A stretch of 64,000 nucleotides of DNA, from assembly GCA_950022295.1 (NCBI GenBank), contig OX465600.1, forward strand, positions 206,551,782 through 206,615,781, written 5' to 3'. Positions 35,357 through 46,138 of the stretch are shown one piece after another. The position numbers and the translations under genes are program-made. Under the pieces are notes generated by a model. It did not search any database and had not been told where the DNA came from. It saw only the letters and a program-made list of their open reading frames with translations. Position 1 is the stretch's first letter. Every line of letters starts with the position of its first letter. Origin of the DNA: Bromus sterilis. Taxonomy: Eukaryota > Streptophyta > Magnoliopsida > Poales > Poaceae.

Positions 35357-36240
35357 GAAACTAAATGTGTGTTGTAATCTATATATGTATCTATTTTGTA
35401 TACTTGCACTTTAACCGCGTTATCGATCGGTCAAATTATATATTGCCGCTGTTAAATATACATTATATAAATTGTATCGGTCGTTGTTCGGAAAAAAAAT
35501 TAAAAAGGAAATGGAAGAGGGAAAAAATGCCAGAAATATCAGTAGCGGGCCCTGTTAGCGCGCGCTACTGCAAAGGTTTAGCAGTAGCGAGCCCTGTCAG
35601 AGAGCGGGCTACTGCTAAACTTAAGCGGGTCACCTCTAAGTTTTAGCAGTAGCGGGCTCTGTCAGAGCGCGTTACTGCTAAACTTAGTAGTAGCGGCCGC
35701 CCTCGTCGCCTCTCCTCCGCGGCCGCCCTCGTCGTCAAGCCGCCGCCGCCACCATCGATCTGCTCGGTAAGCCCCCCGCCCCCGTTTCCTCCATCCTCCA
35801 TCGATCTTTCCCCGTCCCCAGCCTTCACTACTGCCGCACAGCTCGATGATGCCTCCGGCTTCACTTCATCTCAGTGAATCATTTCATATTAAATGCTATT
35901 CTTGACATATGCTGTCTGAATGAGACTTAGGTATGCCCATTTCATATGTAGTACGTAGTACATTTATTTTTAGTCCTGGTTCAGCTCCAGGAAGGTTCGT
36001 CAAAGATACCATTTGAATTTGGGTTAACTATTCCTCCTCACACAGGAAACTAACTGTTAGGGAAACATTTGAATGCGAAGCTGAAACTGTCAACACCTGT
36101 ATAGCTAGTGGTTGGACATCCTGTTGTGATCAAGGCTGAAATGTCAATTTCTTGCAACTTGCCCATCAAAACCGACCTCTATGCGCAACCTTTGTCCAAT
36201 TCTATGTCGCTGCCGCTCTCCCCTGCAAAGCAGTTTTACT
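35357..36240. repeat. Inter-gene region of CACTA I with an internal subterminal-type array
   Basis: After the transposase stop there is A+T-rich DNA, then at 35540-35695 an array of GCAGTAGCG / CGCTACTGCT units like those at the element's ends. A G+C-rich CGGCCGCC stretch follows, with a GTAAGC site near 35768 that may be the first exon and donor of the downstream gene. From 35880 to 36240 I see nothing recognisable. Confidence 0.7.
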
Positions 36241-36926
36241 TGTATCTTCCGGACAGAGATCAATTGACTTGCTGTGGGCAAGTCACTAGTGAACAGTACG
36301 GTGACATTCTCTCTCTCCACACCATTCGATCGAGAATCAACGGATAGATTTCATAAACAGTGCGCAGCTATAGTACATGTCTAAAGTACGTTCACTACAG
36401 GATCTGACCTCATACAAAATGGAGGCACGACTACATAAAAAACGGAGGCACGTCCACATACAAAACGGAGGCATGACCTCATATAAAATGGAGGCACGAC
36501 CCCATACAAAACGGAGGCACGACTTCTTATAAAACGGAGGCACGACCTCATATAAAACGGAGGCACGACCTCATACAAGGACGTGCCTCCGTTTTGTATG
36601 AGGTCGTTCCTCCATTTTATAAGTAGTCGTGCCTCAGTTTTGTATGAGGTCGTGCCTCCGTTTTATATGAGGTCGTGCCCCCATTTTATATGAGGTCGTG
36701 CTTCCGTTTTATATGAGGTCGTGCCCCATTTTATATGAAGTCGGTGCCTCCGCGAGATGCATTATAGTACTACACACAAATCCTGTAGTGAGTGTACTGT
36801 AGCTGCGCACTGTTTATGAGATCTATCCGTTGATTCTCGATCGAATGGTGTGAAAAAAGAGAATGTCACTTCACTGTTCACTGGTGACTTGCCCACAGCA
36901 AGTCACTGGATCTCTGTCCGTATCTT
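36241..36926. repeat. Large inverted repeat with tandem 23-mers in CACTA I
   Basis: Left arm from TATCTTCCGGACAGAGATC, right arm back to GATCTCTGTCCGTATCTT. Arms of roughly 150-160 bases share GACTTGCTGTGGGCAAGTCAC, GAATCAACGGATAGAT and CAGTGCGCAGCTA-type stretches in inverted order. Between them about seven units of a 23-mer (GGAGGCACGACCTCATACAA) run one way and about seven the other, meeting near 36583. It is probably a foldback/MITE-like insertion. No flanking duplication was confirmed. Confidence 0.8.
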
Positions 36927-37049
36927 ACCTGCTGCTATTAGGGATGTGATTCAATTATTTATGAGATGAACTTTTGGAGTTGAAAATGCAAATGAAATGA
37001 TATTGTGTACGAATTTTCTTTGTTTTTCCATATGCAGGGATCGGAGGGG

Positions 37050-37273
37050 CCTATGTTTTGCCGGAATGTTGATTTATTTCCGTTCCAGAAAATTTCAGGT
37101 TCCTGATATGTCCACTTTTTAGCAAAGGTCATGCCGAAATTTCCCGTGAATTTCGACATGACTTGTGCTACAAAGTATGACATATCGAGTGCCCGGTATT
37201 TGATAGGACGGTATTTACTCCTTTTTTTATAGTTTGAGAAATAAACTTGGAGACTAAATATATCGTAGGAAAC
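37050..37273 (+). repeat. Leader module, copy 2 (before ORF2 of CACTA I)
   Basis: CCTATGTTTTGCCGGAATG through AAGGTCATGCCGAAAT ends TCGTAGGAAACATG. It resembles 31746-31905 in content and order, and each copy ends with TCGTAG directly before the start codon of its gene. It probably includes an intron end. Confidence 0.7.
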
Positions 37274-40200
37274 ATGTCGACCAACGACGAAGCCGTTGCA
37301 AATGAAGATTTTGACTACCAGCAGCATGAACACGACTTCCTCGACAGTATGTCTTCTCAGCTACGAGACAAAGGTCCAAATGCCGCTAGTGCGACGGACA
37401 CCGAAATCGAGTCCGACAGCACTACTGATGGCACCGATGGCACTGACACCGGCGCCACCGACACCGGCGGCGCTGAAGCCGCTAATGAACCAGCAAATAA
37501 GAAGAAGGAGAGGGTACGAAAACCAAACAAGCTCGGCACCGACAAACTTCTAGTGACAGAGGTGCATCCTGGCAAATTCGAGCCAATAGCGCCGGCGGAA
37601 GCTCGCAGGTGCTACGGCAACCAAGTCGGATGCGTCCTACGGGAAACTGCGAGCATCAACGACTATGACTTGAGGAGTATACCAAATATGGAACATTTAC
37701 TCCTTACGAAGCTGCACAACAGATTCAAGTTCCCGGATCGGGATGAGAGCAAAACTCCGTGGGATGATGATGCCATGACTGACATAAACGCCGCCGCCAT
37801 GGTCAAGTTCAGCAACGCATTGTCCGCGTGGAAAGTGAGGGTGAAACGATTGATTGAGAAGAACAAACCTTTTTCCAAGATTTTTGTGGACAATCCATCA
37901 CTTACGGAAGCTGAGTTCTTAAAATTCAAGGACACTTGCGCTACCGACGAAGCCAAGCTTAGGTCCGCGAAATTCAAGGTGCTTCAGAAAAGGAACACGG
38001 GGAAACACCGCCTCGGAAGCCGTTGCTACATTGGCAAAAGGCCCATATGGGACAAGGAGGACGCGGAACGTGAAGCCGCGGGGATCCCAGACCTCTTGGC
38101 GGAGTTCACCGACCCGCAGGAGTATGACTTCATCAGGGCCCGCTACAAGTGGGACTCGAAGAAAAAGGTTTGGTCCACGGACGCGCCCACGAGGGAATTG
38201 ATGAGATTACTGGTAATAATTTTTTTCCACCTTATATTAGCTTCTCATCAAGTCAGAATACACGTTGTAGTAACATTTGTAAATGGTCCACGTTTCTTTC
38301 GAAGAAAGAGCAACACAAGCTTGATGCCGAAAGAGACTCATCGTCTCAGTCGATGATGGGGCCCAAGTGGGACACCCATCTCAACCGGGCCTTGAACATA
38401 ATGAAGGGCCTCCCTTTGGACACTCGGCCACAGCATGGACGTGTGCACGGCGTCAGAGACGGTGCCCAGTGGAAGCACTACTACCACGAGGACCCTGAGG
38501 CCAAAAGGCAGAGAAGGAAGTTTAGTCAGGTCAACATCGACTAGAAGGTGAAACTTGTGGTTGAGAAAAGAACAGCTGAGACCGAACAAGCGACCAAACA
38601 AGAGATGATCAAGTCGGCAGTCAATGCAACTTTAGCTGCCTTTAGAGATGAGTTCGCAGCTTCGGTTTCATCCTTGATCCCAGCTGTTATCGAGTGGACG
38701 AAGCAAAATCCAGACAAAACGGCAGCGGATTTTCCCCGTACTAGCTTCGTCGGGAGCAACTCGGTGAACATCGCACCAGCGGGACCTGCTCTCACATCCG
38801 GACATGCTCCATTAGCCGCTCATAGCAGCCCGTCCTCTGTCTCTGGCGTGCTAGGCGGGCCTTCGCCTTTGGCTGAACTCGACGCCCTCACGGTAATTAC
38901 GCGTCACACCAAAATATCTATAATATATCCCTTTTTCGTTGCCTTTTGGATGTCTGAAGCCGTAGACATGTTTTCGCAGGCCGAGAGAACCCCGTGCACC
39001 TTACTATACATGATCAATGGCCAGGCGGTGGATGTGGGAAAGGTAACGATAATAAATCCCACGGATCGGATGATCCACACCATGAAGATGCCCAATACCA
39101 CTTTCAAGGTTTCCGTGGCGAGTGTCAAACCGGGCCACGAGGATTTGGCTCCTCCGGTACAACTCGGGGGAGAGGAAGACGAGACCTCTAAGAGGCTTGC
39201 AGACTGCAAGGGCTATTTCATCCTATGGACGAAGGGTCTTCTTCGTGTCAAGTCGGCCGCCGTGATGACCACACCAACGACAACACATCCCCAAGAAGGT
39301 ATGAACACCACCACCCCGCCTCCGCAATTATTAGCGCCACCTGTTATGCTGGGTGAGAGCGGCGAGCGATGCAAGGAAGGCGGTCCAAGCAGAGTGGATC
39401 GTGATTTCTCCCCCGTGCTCCAGCAAGCAATGGATGATGACATGGACGAGGATGGTGACCCTATGCAATTCCTCAACACCGCCTTCATTAATCAGGAATT
39501 AGAAATGATGAGTCAGCCATATGACTCGGCCAATAAGGAGCATGTGGACGAGGAGATGGATATTCTGTCGGAGCAGGAGCATCCTAGGTCTGAGTGCAAA
39601 AAGTCTCTCTTCGTGCAACCCTTGTAGGACACGCCTCCAGATACCGCCTCAAACCATTATGAACAACCCTTGCTCAGCCCGTCAACACTTGGGTTGGCGA
39701 TCAAGGGCGCTATGAAAGGCTCATCACAACCTCTCCCCCAGAAGAAGCCGAGGAAGAGACCGAATAGGAAAGACTTAGCTGCCAAAAAGGCTGTCAATGC
39801 TTCTAGCAGCAAGTCGGTTCCGCCAACCGGTTTTGCAGACCGTTTACTGATGAAAGGTACGGCGTTGATCCATGTCGCGGGCGAGCCGATCCTCCCGCCG
39901 CAACCGCTGGAGAGCATATCAGGGGATCTCAGGAGACTGCACGACCATGTACTGTCGACAGAGAAAAGCCTTCTCGCGTCAAAGGATCCAGGATATCCAC
40001 TTTATGCGGTGCGTGTGCCTACGGGCATGGGCTACGTCGACACGGTGCCTGCGGAAGTGTTCTTCCTGCGGTTTGATCACATCTTTGAGATGTTCCTCAC
40101 TAGTCGGCTCGATTTTACGATCGTCCGCCTTTTTGCGCTCCATATGAGCTTTGTCATCAAAAGAGAGGAAATCTCGCAAATCGCGGTGGCAGATCCATAC

Positions 40201-40987
40201 TACATGCATGAGTCCTTCTTGTCACTCGGTGACTATGAACTTAAAACTTCTAGGGAGTACATCGAAAATTTCATGCTGATGAATAAGGAGAAGGAAATGG
40301 TTCTTGTGCCTTATCATCCAATGTAAGTCATTGCCCAATTGCCTTTACATTTCAATCATTCCTTTGCTCATATGGAGGCTAGCTAATTTGAGGTGCATTT
40401 ATTTTGCGCAGCGAGGGGCACGCCGTCCTTATCGTTCTTTTCCAGCGAGTCTCCTGGATTCCGCTCTCCAGGGGCATGCCGTGTATTTTGACCTGTCTAG
40501 GAACTTCAAAAGGAAGGACTACACCAAAGTAATGAGTCTTCTGGATTCCGCTCTCCAGGGCTTCGGCATGAGGGGTGGCCACATCGAGAAAAAGTCACGA
40601 AGGAAGGGCGCGTCGTGTTTCTCGCATAAAACCAACTTCTGCAGTATCCATCAACTGGAAGGAAGTTCATATGTCATCCATCTCATGATGGAGTTCAGAA
40701 AGGATCAGCAACGTCTTCGCATGGCAAGAAAAGATGACAATCATATCATGATATGGGAAAAAAACTTAGCCGAACCGGATTATAAAGTAAGGGATGACTT
40801 CTTTCGCATCCTGAAGGATATTCAAACCATCATCATGAAAGAAGTCGTCGACAAGAAGGGGATGTTCTACCACGGCCCAATATCGCGAGCTGATGTTAAA
40901 ATTCGCGTAGGAATGCAGCTTTTGGACATTACGCCGTTCAATAAGCTAGGGTGCGTCCTCCCAGATATGGATGGATGGAAATTCTAG
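37274..40987 (+). pseudogene. ORF2 of CACTA I: accessory protein with C48 (Ulp1-like) protease domain, broken
   Basis: It starts at ATG 37274 (MSTNDEAVANEDFDY). Exon 1 runs to 38212 and is acidic and Thr-rich, then a conserved region (IPNMEHLLLTKLHNRFKFPD). Exon 2 resumes near 38265 (KLDAERDSSSQSMM). The intron 38893-38979 is followed by an exon with LLYMINGQAVDVGKVTI and a Lys-rich linker to 40322. A last exon starts at 40412. The C-terminus resembles C48 cysteine proteases: His in EGHAVLIVLF, Asp in VYFDLSRNFK, then FCSIHQLEGSSYVIHLMMEF. By my alignment the catalytic Cys is replaced by Val. Breaks: TAG at 38542 and 39625, and a frameshift at 40447-40480 caused by a copied 27-base segment. 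Such a C48 domain is known in some plant CACTA and Mutator elements, but its role there is unclear. Confidence 0.75.
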
Positions 40988-41279
40988 TGTATTGACTATT
41001 CCGATGATGATGTCTCGGTTGAATTTATACTTTTGGAAGCGATATGAAACCTTTGTGATGTAATTTAACGGTCATGTTGAACTACTTGCGTAACGCTTGC
41101 TAGCTAGTGAATTAGTTGGGGTACCATGAACAACGTGTGTATATTATATTATGTATGTTACTTTATGTTGCATCTATTCACTAACTTTTTGTCTTCGTGT
41201 TGCTCAAGTATATTATGTTGTGTACTATTGTTGAATTCCTATAATGAATATGCATCTCTAATAGGTACATAGATCATCG
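40988..41279. other. A+T-rich spacer after ORF2
   Basis: Probable 3' UTR and polyadenylation region of ORF2, with TATATTATATTATGTATG-like sequence. ATAGGTACATAGATCATCG just before the next start codon contains a possible splice acceptor. No gene is seen. Confidence 0.5.
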
Positions 41280-41534
41280 ATGGCGAAGAAGTTCTATGCC
41301 GTGTACATAGGGAAGGTTCCAGGAGTGTACGATGAGTGGCCAGAGTGTCAGGCCCAAGTGCACCAGTTCCCGGGCGGCAGCCAAAGAGGGTTCAATACCA
41401 GAGAGGAAGCGGAAGCTAGTTACTTGAGATTTATGATAGCGCGAGAGGAAGATCGGAGGCGGCACTTCATGAGCTACTACATAATTCCACTCTTCCTCAT
41501 AGTGACCGCTCTTCTAGTATATATCATAGTTTAG
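41280..41534 (+). CDS. Short ORF: RNase H1-type hybrid-binding domain plus C-terminal membrane segment
   Basis: 84 codons from ATG 41280, no stops. Residues 4-50 (KFYAVYIGKVPGVYDEWPEC, then QVHQFPGG and FNTREEAEASYL) match the hybrid-binding domain at the N-terminus of eukaryotic RNase H1, also known as the caulimovirus viroplasmin domain. This small fold binds RNA:DNA hybrids or double-stranded RNA. Residues 66-84 (YIIPLFLIVTALLVYIIV) form one hydrophobic helix ending the protein, as in tail-anchored proteins. No RNase H catalytic domain follows. It lies on the same strand as ORF2, about 290 bases after it and 450 bases before the element's right end. It may be an own gene or the last exon of a spliced transcript. 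Similar domain fragments occur in grass transposons as far as I recall. The function is unknown. Confidence 0.65.
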   Translation: MAKKFYAVYIGKVPGVYDEWPECQAQVHQFPGGSQRGFNTREEAEASYLRFMIAREEDRRRHFMSYYIIPLFLIVTALLVYIIV

Positions 41535-41989
41535 ATGGATGATGAAACTTGCTTGTAGTTCCATGTATTTAAGATATTGTGACAACTTCTATCGCTATTT
41601 TATAGATGACATGATGAGAGACATCATTTCTGTTCGATATGAGAGATCATGATGATATATATATATGGTCATCATATTATTGTATGTGTATGATATGATG
41701 AGATTTGTACTTTGTAGAAAACCTGTGTATGTGTATGAGACTATATTGTATAATACCTGTACAAATACAGCAAAAATAGGATGGGAAAAAAACAGAAAAT
41801 GAAAAATAAATACCAGTAGCGCCCTGTTACCTGTACGCGCTACTGGTATTAGTAGTAGCGGGCTCTAAGGGGGGGCGCTACTGGTATAGTAGTAGCGGGT
41901 GCGTACGCGCGCTACTGCTACAAGTTAGCTGTAGCGTGCTAGCAGTAGCGCGCCCTAGGGCTCTACTACTAGCCTTTCTCCTAGTAGTG
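41535..41989. repeat. 3' flank and right subterminal array of CACTA I
   Basis: A+T-rich sequence to about 41810, then GCGCTACTG / CAGTAGCGC copies to 41962 and the terminal CTAGTAGTG (41981-41989). No gene. Confidence 0.8.
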
Positions 41990-44672
41990 TCCATGTGTAG
42001 TTATAAGACCCCGTACTAAGATAAACAAGTTTCCAACTAGCCCTGTCCCATACCAGAGTATTGTGGTTGTACTGTAAGACTAGGTTTCGGCGGCACTTAT
42101 AGGGAGTCCCTCCAGACTTTGAATATGTTCAACGATGTTTCCAACAACCACAATCTTGGCCATCACATCTTCTTAGATGTATGCCAATTCATTAGGGTGG
42201 AGAAAGATTAATCAAGTTATTATGTTGTCATTAGTTCTTTAGCAAGGCTAGGGATCAAGATCATCGGTGTCTAATTTTCTTTCTCCCACATAGGTAGGCT
42301 TACAAGGTATGTGGTGTTTCACCTAATAAACTAATACAATCCCATCCCCAAAATGATATAATAGTAGCATGATATATAATATGGTACAAAGAAATTAAAA
42401 ACGTAGGACAAGGGTTTGATTTTTTGAAGATGGCTTGCCTTCCTCGGCGGTGTCTCCTGGTACGAATTCTTCGGCTTGGAAGGAGTCTTCACCTGCAACG
42501 TCAAGCGTCTCGTCTACACGTCGCGAAAATAGCACACAATTACCATCACAACATTCAAAGCAAACATTCAACCAACAAAAGCAATCACTTATCACTCAAT
42601 TCAAACAACACATGAGTCATGCCAACGAGTATAAGCAGATTAAAACTCGTGGGCAGAATTTCTAATGGTGGTTTAACAAGTTTATAGGGCTAAGCAAGAA
42701 TTATGCAACACACCACATAGGATTTTACACAAGTCACTTTTGTATTGCTTTACCTCATGTTTAATTTTAATCCAAAATAAACCATAATTAGTTACTGTCC
42801 AGAGACAAGCATAATAAATTTTTAACATAAATAATTGATTAACAAGGAATAAACAAGAATTACTTTATTCATGAAATACCAGTAATAATAATAACATGGT
42901 CATTAATTTTATTTAACCAATCAATAATTCCACTTATACAGAAAAATAATGCCTAATTACTCGACCACAACAAATTTTATTTCACATTTTTCTAATGAGT
43001 AATTATTTTTTTAGTATTGTTTTAGTTCTGTACAGAAACAAATAAAGATAAATTTCTCAGCAAAGGCCCAGCTAATACTTTACTCAGGGTGTAAATTTGC
43101 TACAGTGGGTTGGGCTTGTGTATTGGTTCTGTTTACAAAATTTTCTTATATAAATGACTTGATATTTAAATGGATAACAACTATCTAATAAGTATAATAA
43201 GTAGCTACTGGTTAAAACTATTATTATAGGAATTTACACCTAACTTATTTCATTATTAATAATTTGAAATAAATGTATATGTGACATTAATGTGTACAAC
43301 TATAGATAAAATATTCTATATACTTTTATTATCATTATTATTATTATTATTATTAAACTATACCTTAATTAGATATTAAACAAAGGTAATATTAATAACT
43401 TTTATTTTTACTAATTCCTTAACAGAAAGTTTAATTATATTAACTAAGCAACAAGTAAAGCAAACAACAATAATAATACAAGAATTGACCACTATAACAT
43501 TTCTGTAAACAGTAAAACTAACTAAGCAGAAAAATAGGGAATAATCCTAGAAGCAAAAAAAAATTTATTTCATATTTTTCTGACTTATACTGATTTTTCT
43601 AAAAGTATTTTGATCTGCGGATTAATTAAAAGAAGAAAAATAAAATGGGGGCCGGCCCAGAGTTATACTACGCCCCGGGCATTTTTTTTATTTGGGACGA
43701 GCCTGCGTAGCGGTGCGGTGGCTGTGTTTTTTGTTTGTTTTTTTTAAACGAAGGAGTATGGGGCCTTTTGGCCCGTTGGATTGCGTCCAGATCGGACGGC
43801 CGTGGGGCGTCTTCCCCACGAGCTCGACCTAAGCAGGTCGGCCTCGTGGCCATGGCGCACAGGGAGAAGGGGGGCTTACCGGAGGCGTTCCGGTGGCCGG
43901 AGAGCGGCGGGGAAGGGCGGCGCGGGTGCGGGAGGGCCTCAGGGCTCCATTTTTGAGCAAAACGGGGCGCGGGGACGTAGGGGTGCCGCGGCGGTTCGGG
44001 GTAGGGCTCGGGGTAGACTTGGGCATCGTGGTACAGCTCGGGGCAGCGGCGTCGGCGTCGGCTCCTCCTGGCCTCGCCGGGCGGCGCGAGAGGTAGAGGG
44101 GCGGCGCGCCGGCCTCCCTCTCCTCCTCCTCCTTGCTACCTTTCCCTCTTATCTTTCTCCTCCGCTCCCTTCCCTCCTCTTTCTCTGCCTCTTCCCGTCT
44201 TCCTTCTTTGGTCGGGCTGGTGCTAGCGGGCGAGGTGGTTGGGTGGTGGTGAGGCGAGTGTGGAGAGGAGGGCCGGAGTGGCCTCCTTTTATAGGCGAGC
44301 GAGGAGGGCTGCAACGGGCGGGAGCCGGGCGCCATGGGGCGATCTGTGGCCTCGGCCACCATTGGCGAAGGCGGGCAGCGGACGAGGTCGTGAGGGGCTC
44401 CGGGGGGATCGATTCCACCGTGGCCCTCGCCGGTCACATCACGAGCAAGGACTGGGGGGGTACGTTTGCGCTGCCAGGCCACCTCATCGATCCTTGGCTT
44501 CTTCTTCGGTTGGGCAAACGGGGGTGACGAGGCTGAAGTGGGCTCGGGAGAGAAGAGAGACGAGAGAGAGAGGTTACGAGAGAGAGAGGGGCTCTAGTTA
44601 GGTATTTTTATTGATAATTGTTTTAGTTATTTCTAATCAACAAAAGTTTAATGCCTAAGGGTTTTGTAGTGG
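41990..44672 (-). repeat. 5' LTR of element G, outer piece
   Basis: This is the remaining 2.7 kb of the LTR after CACTA I, read on the minus strand from near 44672. It contains a G+C-rich block (43650-44570) matching in position the G+C-rich block of element A's LTR, and an A+T-rich stretch with a (TTA)n microsatellite near 43335. The many open frames in the G+C-rich part on both strands are unsupported. The outer edge is approximate: a 13-base direct repeat (AGTTTAATGCCTA at 44645 and 44712) straddles it. Confidence 0.7.
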
Positions 44673-45184
44673 TTAAAATTATTAGTATTATTATTACATA
44701 GAAAATTTATTAGTTTAATGCCTAGCCCCCTGGCCGCGCCCACAGGGCGCCTGGGGCCCACAGGTCCCACCTCCAGGTAAGTCTTCTTCCTCCTCCGTCC
44801 TCTCTCTCCAAAAACACGAGTTCTGCAGTTCTTCTTGCGTTCTTGCTGTTCTTGGAGGCGATTTTCGATCTCTCTCTACAGCCAACCATTTTATCTGAGA
44901 TTTTGAGAAAATACTCCCTGGTATGCAACTCCTTCACCCCTCGAATTAGATTTTTTATTGGTGGTTTCATTTTTTGAGTATTTAGTAGTTCTTGGTGCTA
45001 TTTAGATGAGCTTGCATGCATGTGTAGAAATTTATTTTCCAAGTTTTGATGCAAGTTCATGCCTTAGGTAAGTGAGTAGAGTAGTTTGCCTCAATTATTT
45101 TTTTTAATTCCATGTTTTTGTGAATTGTCAAAAATTTCAGAAATGAGTTTGCTAGGAAAAGAAAAGGGGTGGCTTGGAAAGTAG
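44673..45184 (+). other. Leader of the Athila-type ORF of element C
   Basis: A short G+C-rich stretch (44725-44775) resembles the LTR G+C block of elements C and D. A good splice donor (CCAG|GTAAGT, 44775) and an acceptor (TTTCAG at 45135-45140) bracket about 365 bases of T-rich sequence. The acceptor stands three bases before an ATG (45143) in frame with the following ORF, with one TAG at 45182 between. Post-pol ORFs of Athila elements are made from a spliced RNA, so this may be that intron. The start of C's own DNA here is uncertain. Confidence 0.45.
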
Positions 45185-46138
45185 AAGCCCGAGCGCTCCG
45201 ATCGAGTTACTAGAGCTGCAGCTTCACCCTCGGCAGTTAGGGTGAGCTATAATCAAGATCATGTGCCCCTGGAGTTGTTGGAAGACACAAGCCCAGCATG
45301 CACAATGATGTATCCGTGCGATGATTTTCTTAAAGCTGCAGGAATTAAGGAGGAATTTTATGGCATTTGTGCCAATGCAGGTTTGACACGGCTAGCATTA
45401 TGTCGTGTGGTACAATACAAGAACCTTACCCCCCGCTTGGTTAGAAGTTTTCGTTATAACCATGATGCTGGAACCGTCGAGTTCAAACTTTATAATGACC
45501 TCTTAACTATGTCTTTGGCACAGTTTTGTGATATAATAGGTGTGCCGAATGTTGGTCAGACGACAAAGATGACCTCTCAGCATTCCGAGTTGAGGACCCT
45601 CTTCAACTCCCTTTGTTACCAAGAGGAGACCGACATTCAGCGTATGAAGATTTCCAGCATTTTGTTTCCCCACCTCGGGTATTTTGCGTATTATATTGCT
45701 AGAGGGGTGTTGGCTCGTGACAACACGAGCAGTGGTTCTCCACCACATTTCGCTATTTATGCGAACGCCCTCTTTTATAAGAATGATTATAATGTGGGTG
45801 CCTTAATTGCTCGGCGCCTTGTTATGAACAGTAACAAGGGCGACTTATATGGTGGAGTTTACGCCACACTTATCCTTGAGTCTCTTGAGCTCACCCCGCA
45901 TCCTGATGATGTTCCATTTTCTTACGCAAGTCTCGATGTTGCTGCTATGAAGAGGCATAAGTTCGTTACCATGACTTCCCAGTTTGTTAACCTTGATTAT
46001 ATTTTGAGATTTGAAAAGACCATTATTCGTGAGATTCGTCTACCTGCACCACTTTTGTTTCATAACACTCATAGAAACAGATGGTCCTTCAACGATATTC
46101 AGTTCGATGAGTTCATGGCTCATTACCAGCCGCATAAC
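45185..46138 (+). pseudogene. Post-pol Athila-type ORF of element C, 5' segment, split by element D
   Basis: The frame is open from 45185 (first ATG in frame at 45245: MSYNQDHVPLELL in context) to the D insertion at 46138. It gives about 318 codons with LKAAGIKEEFYGICANAGLT, LTMSLAQFCDIIGVPNVGQ, KISSILFPHLGYFAYYIARG and RRLVMNSNKGDLYGGVYA. This fits the plant ATHILA ORF-1 type protein, found downstream of pol where some relatives carry an envelope-like gene. I see no signal peptide or membrane segment here. Its role is unknown. The reading frame carries no stop over this length, so apart from D's insertion it is the best preserved coding part of C. Confidence 0.7.

Larger units (their letters stand above)
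30977..41989 (+). mobile_element. CACTA transposon I, 11.0 kb, probably chimeric
   Basis: Left terminus CACTACTAGGGAAAAGC (30977) and right terminus GAGAAAGGC-type CACTACTAGG on the minus strand (ending 41989) share CACTACTAGG. The flank is TCC on both sides (30974-30976, 41990-41992). Subterminal GCAGTAGCG/CGCTACTGCT repeats stand at both ends, and also at 35540-35695 between the two genes. Genes, all plus strand: a TNP2 transposase pseudogene, an ORF2 pseudogene ending in a C48-protease-like domain, and a short hybrid-binding/membrane ORF. The family differs from H in termini and repeats. Confidence 0.9.
16143..44672 (-). mobile_element. Element G: Tekay-like Ty3/gypsy retrotransposon, minus strand, 3' truncated, with two CACTA insertions
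   Basis: On the minus strand: 5' LTR (three pieces between 44672 and 20435, split by CACTA I and H), an initiator tRNA-Met primer site, an extra upstream ORF, gag, protease, RT and RNase H, up to the start of integrase at about 16172, where element F takes over. Without the CACTA elements the LTR is about 3.6 kb, comparable to A and B. Integrase, chromodomain and 3' LTR are absent. The outer edge near 44672 is approximate: the minus strand there reads CACTACAAAACCC, which would be a decayed TGTTACAAAACCC-type LTR start. Confidence 0.8.

Noticed and set aside
36408..36760. CRISPR-like regular repeats
   Set aside because: Units are tandem without unique spacers and turn direction in the middle, inside a plant transposon.
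43781..44527. Long open frames on both strands (up to 248 codons)
   Set aside because: G+C-rich block inside the LTR of G, low-complexity protein, opposite strands equally open, and the same layout as in A's LTR.
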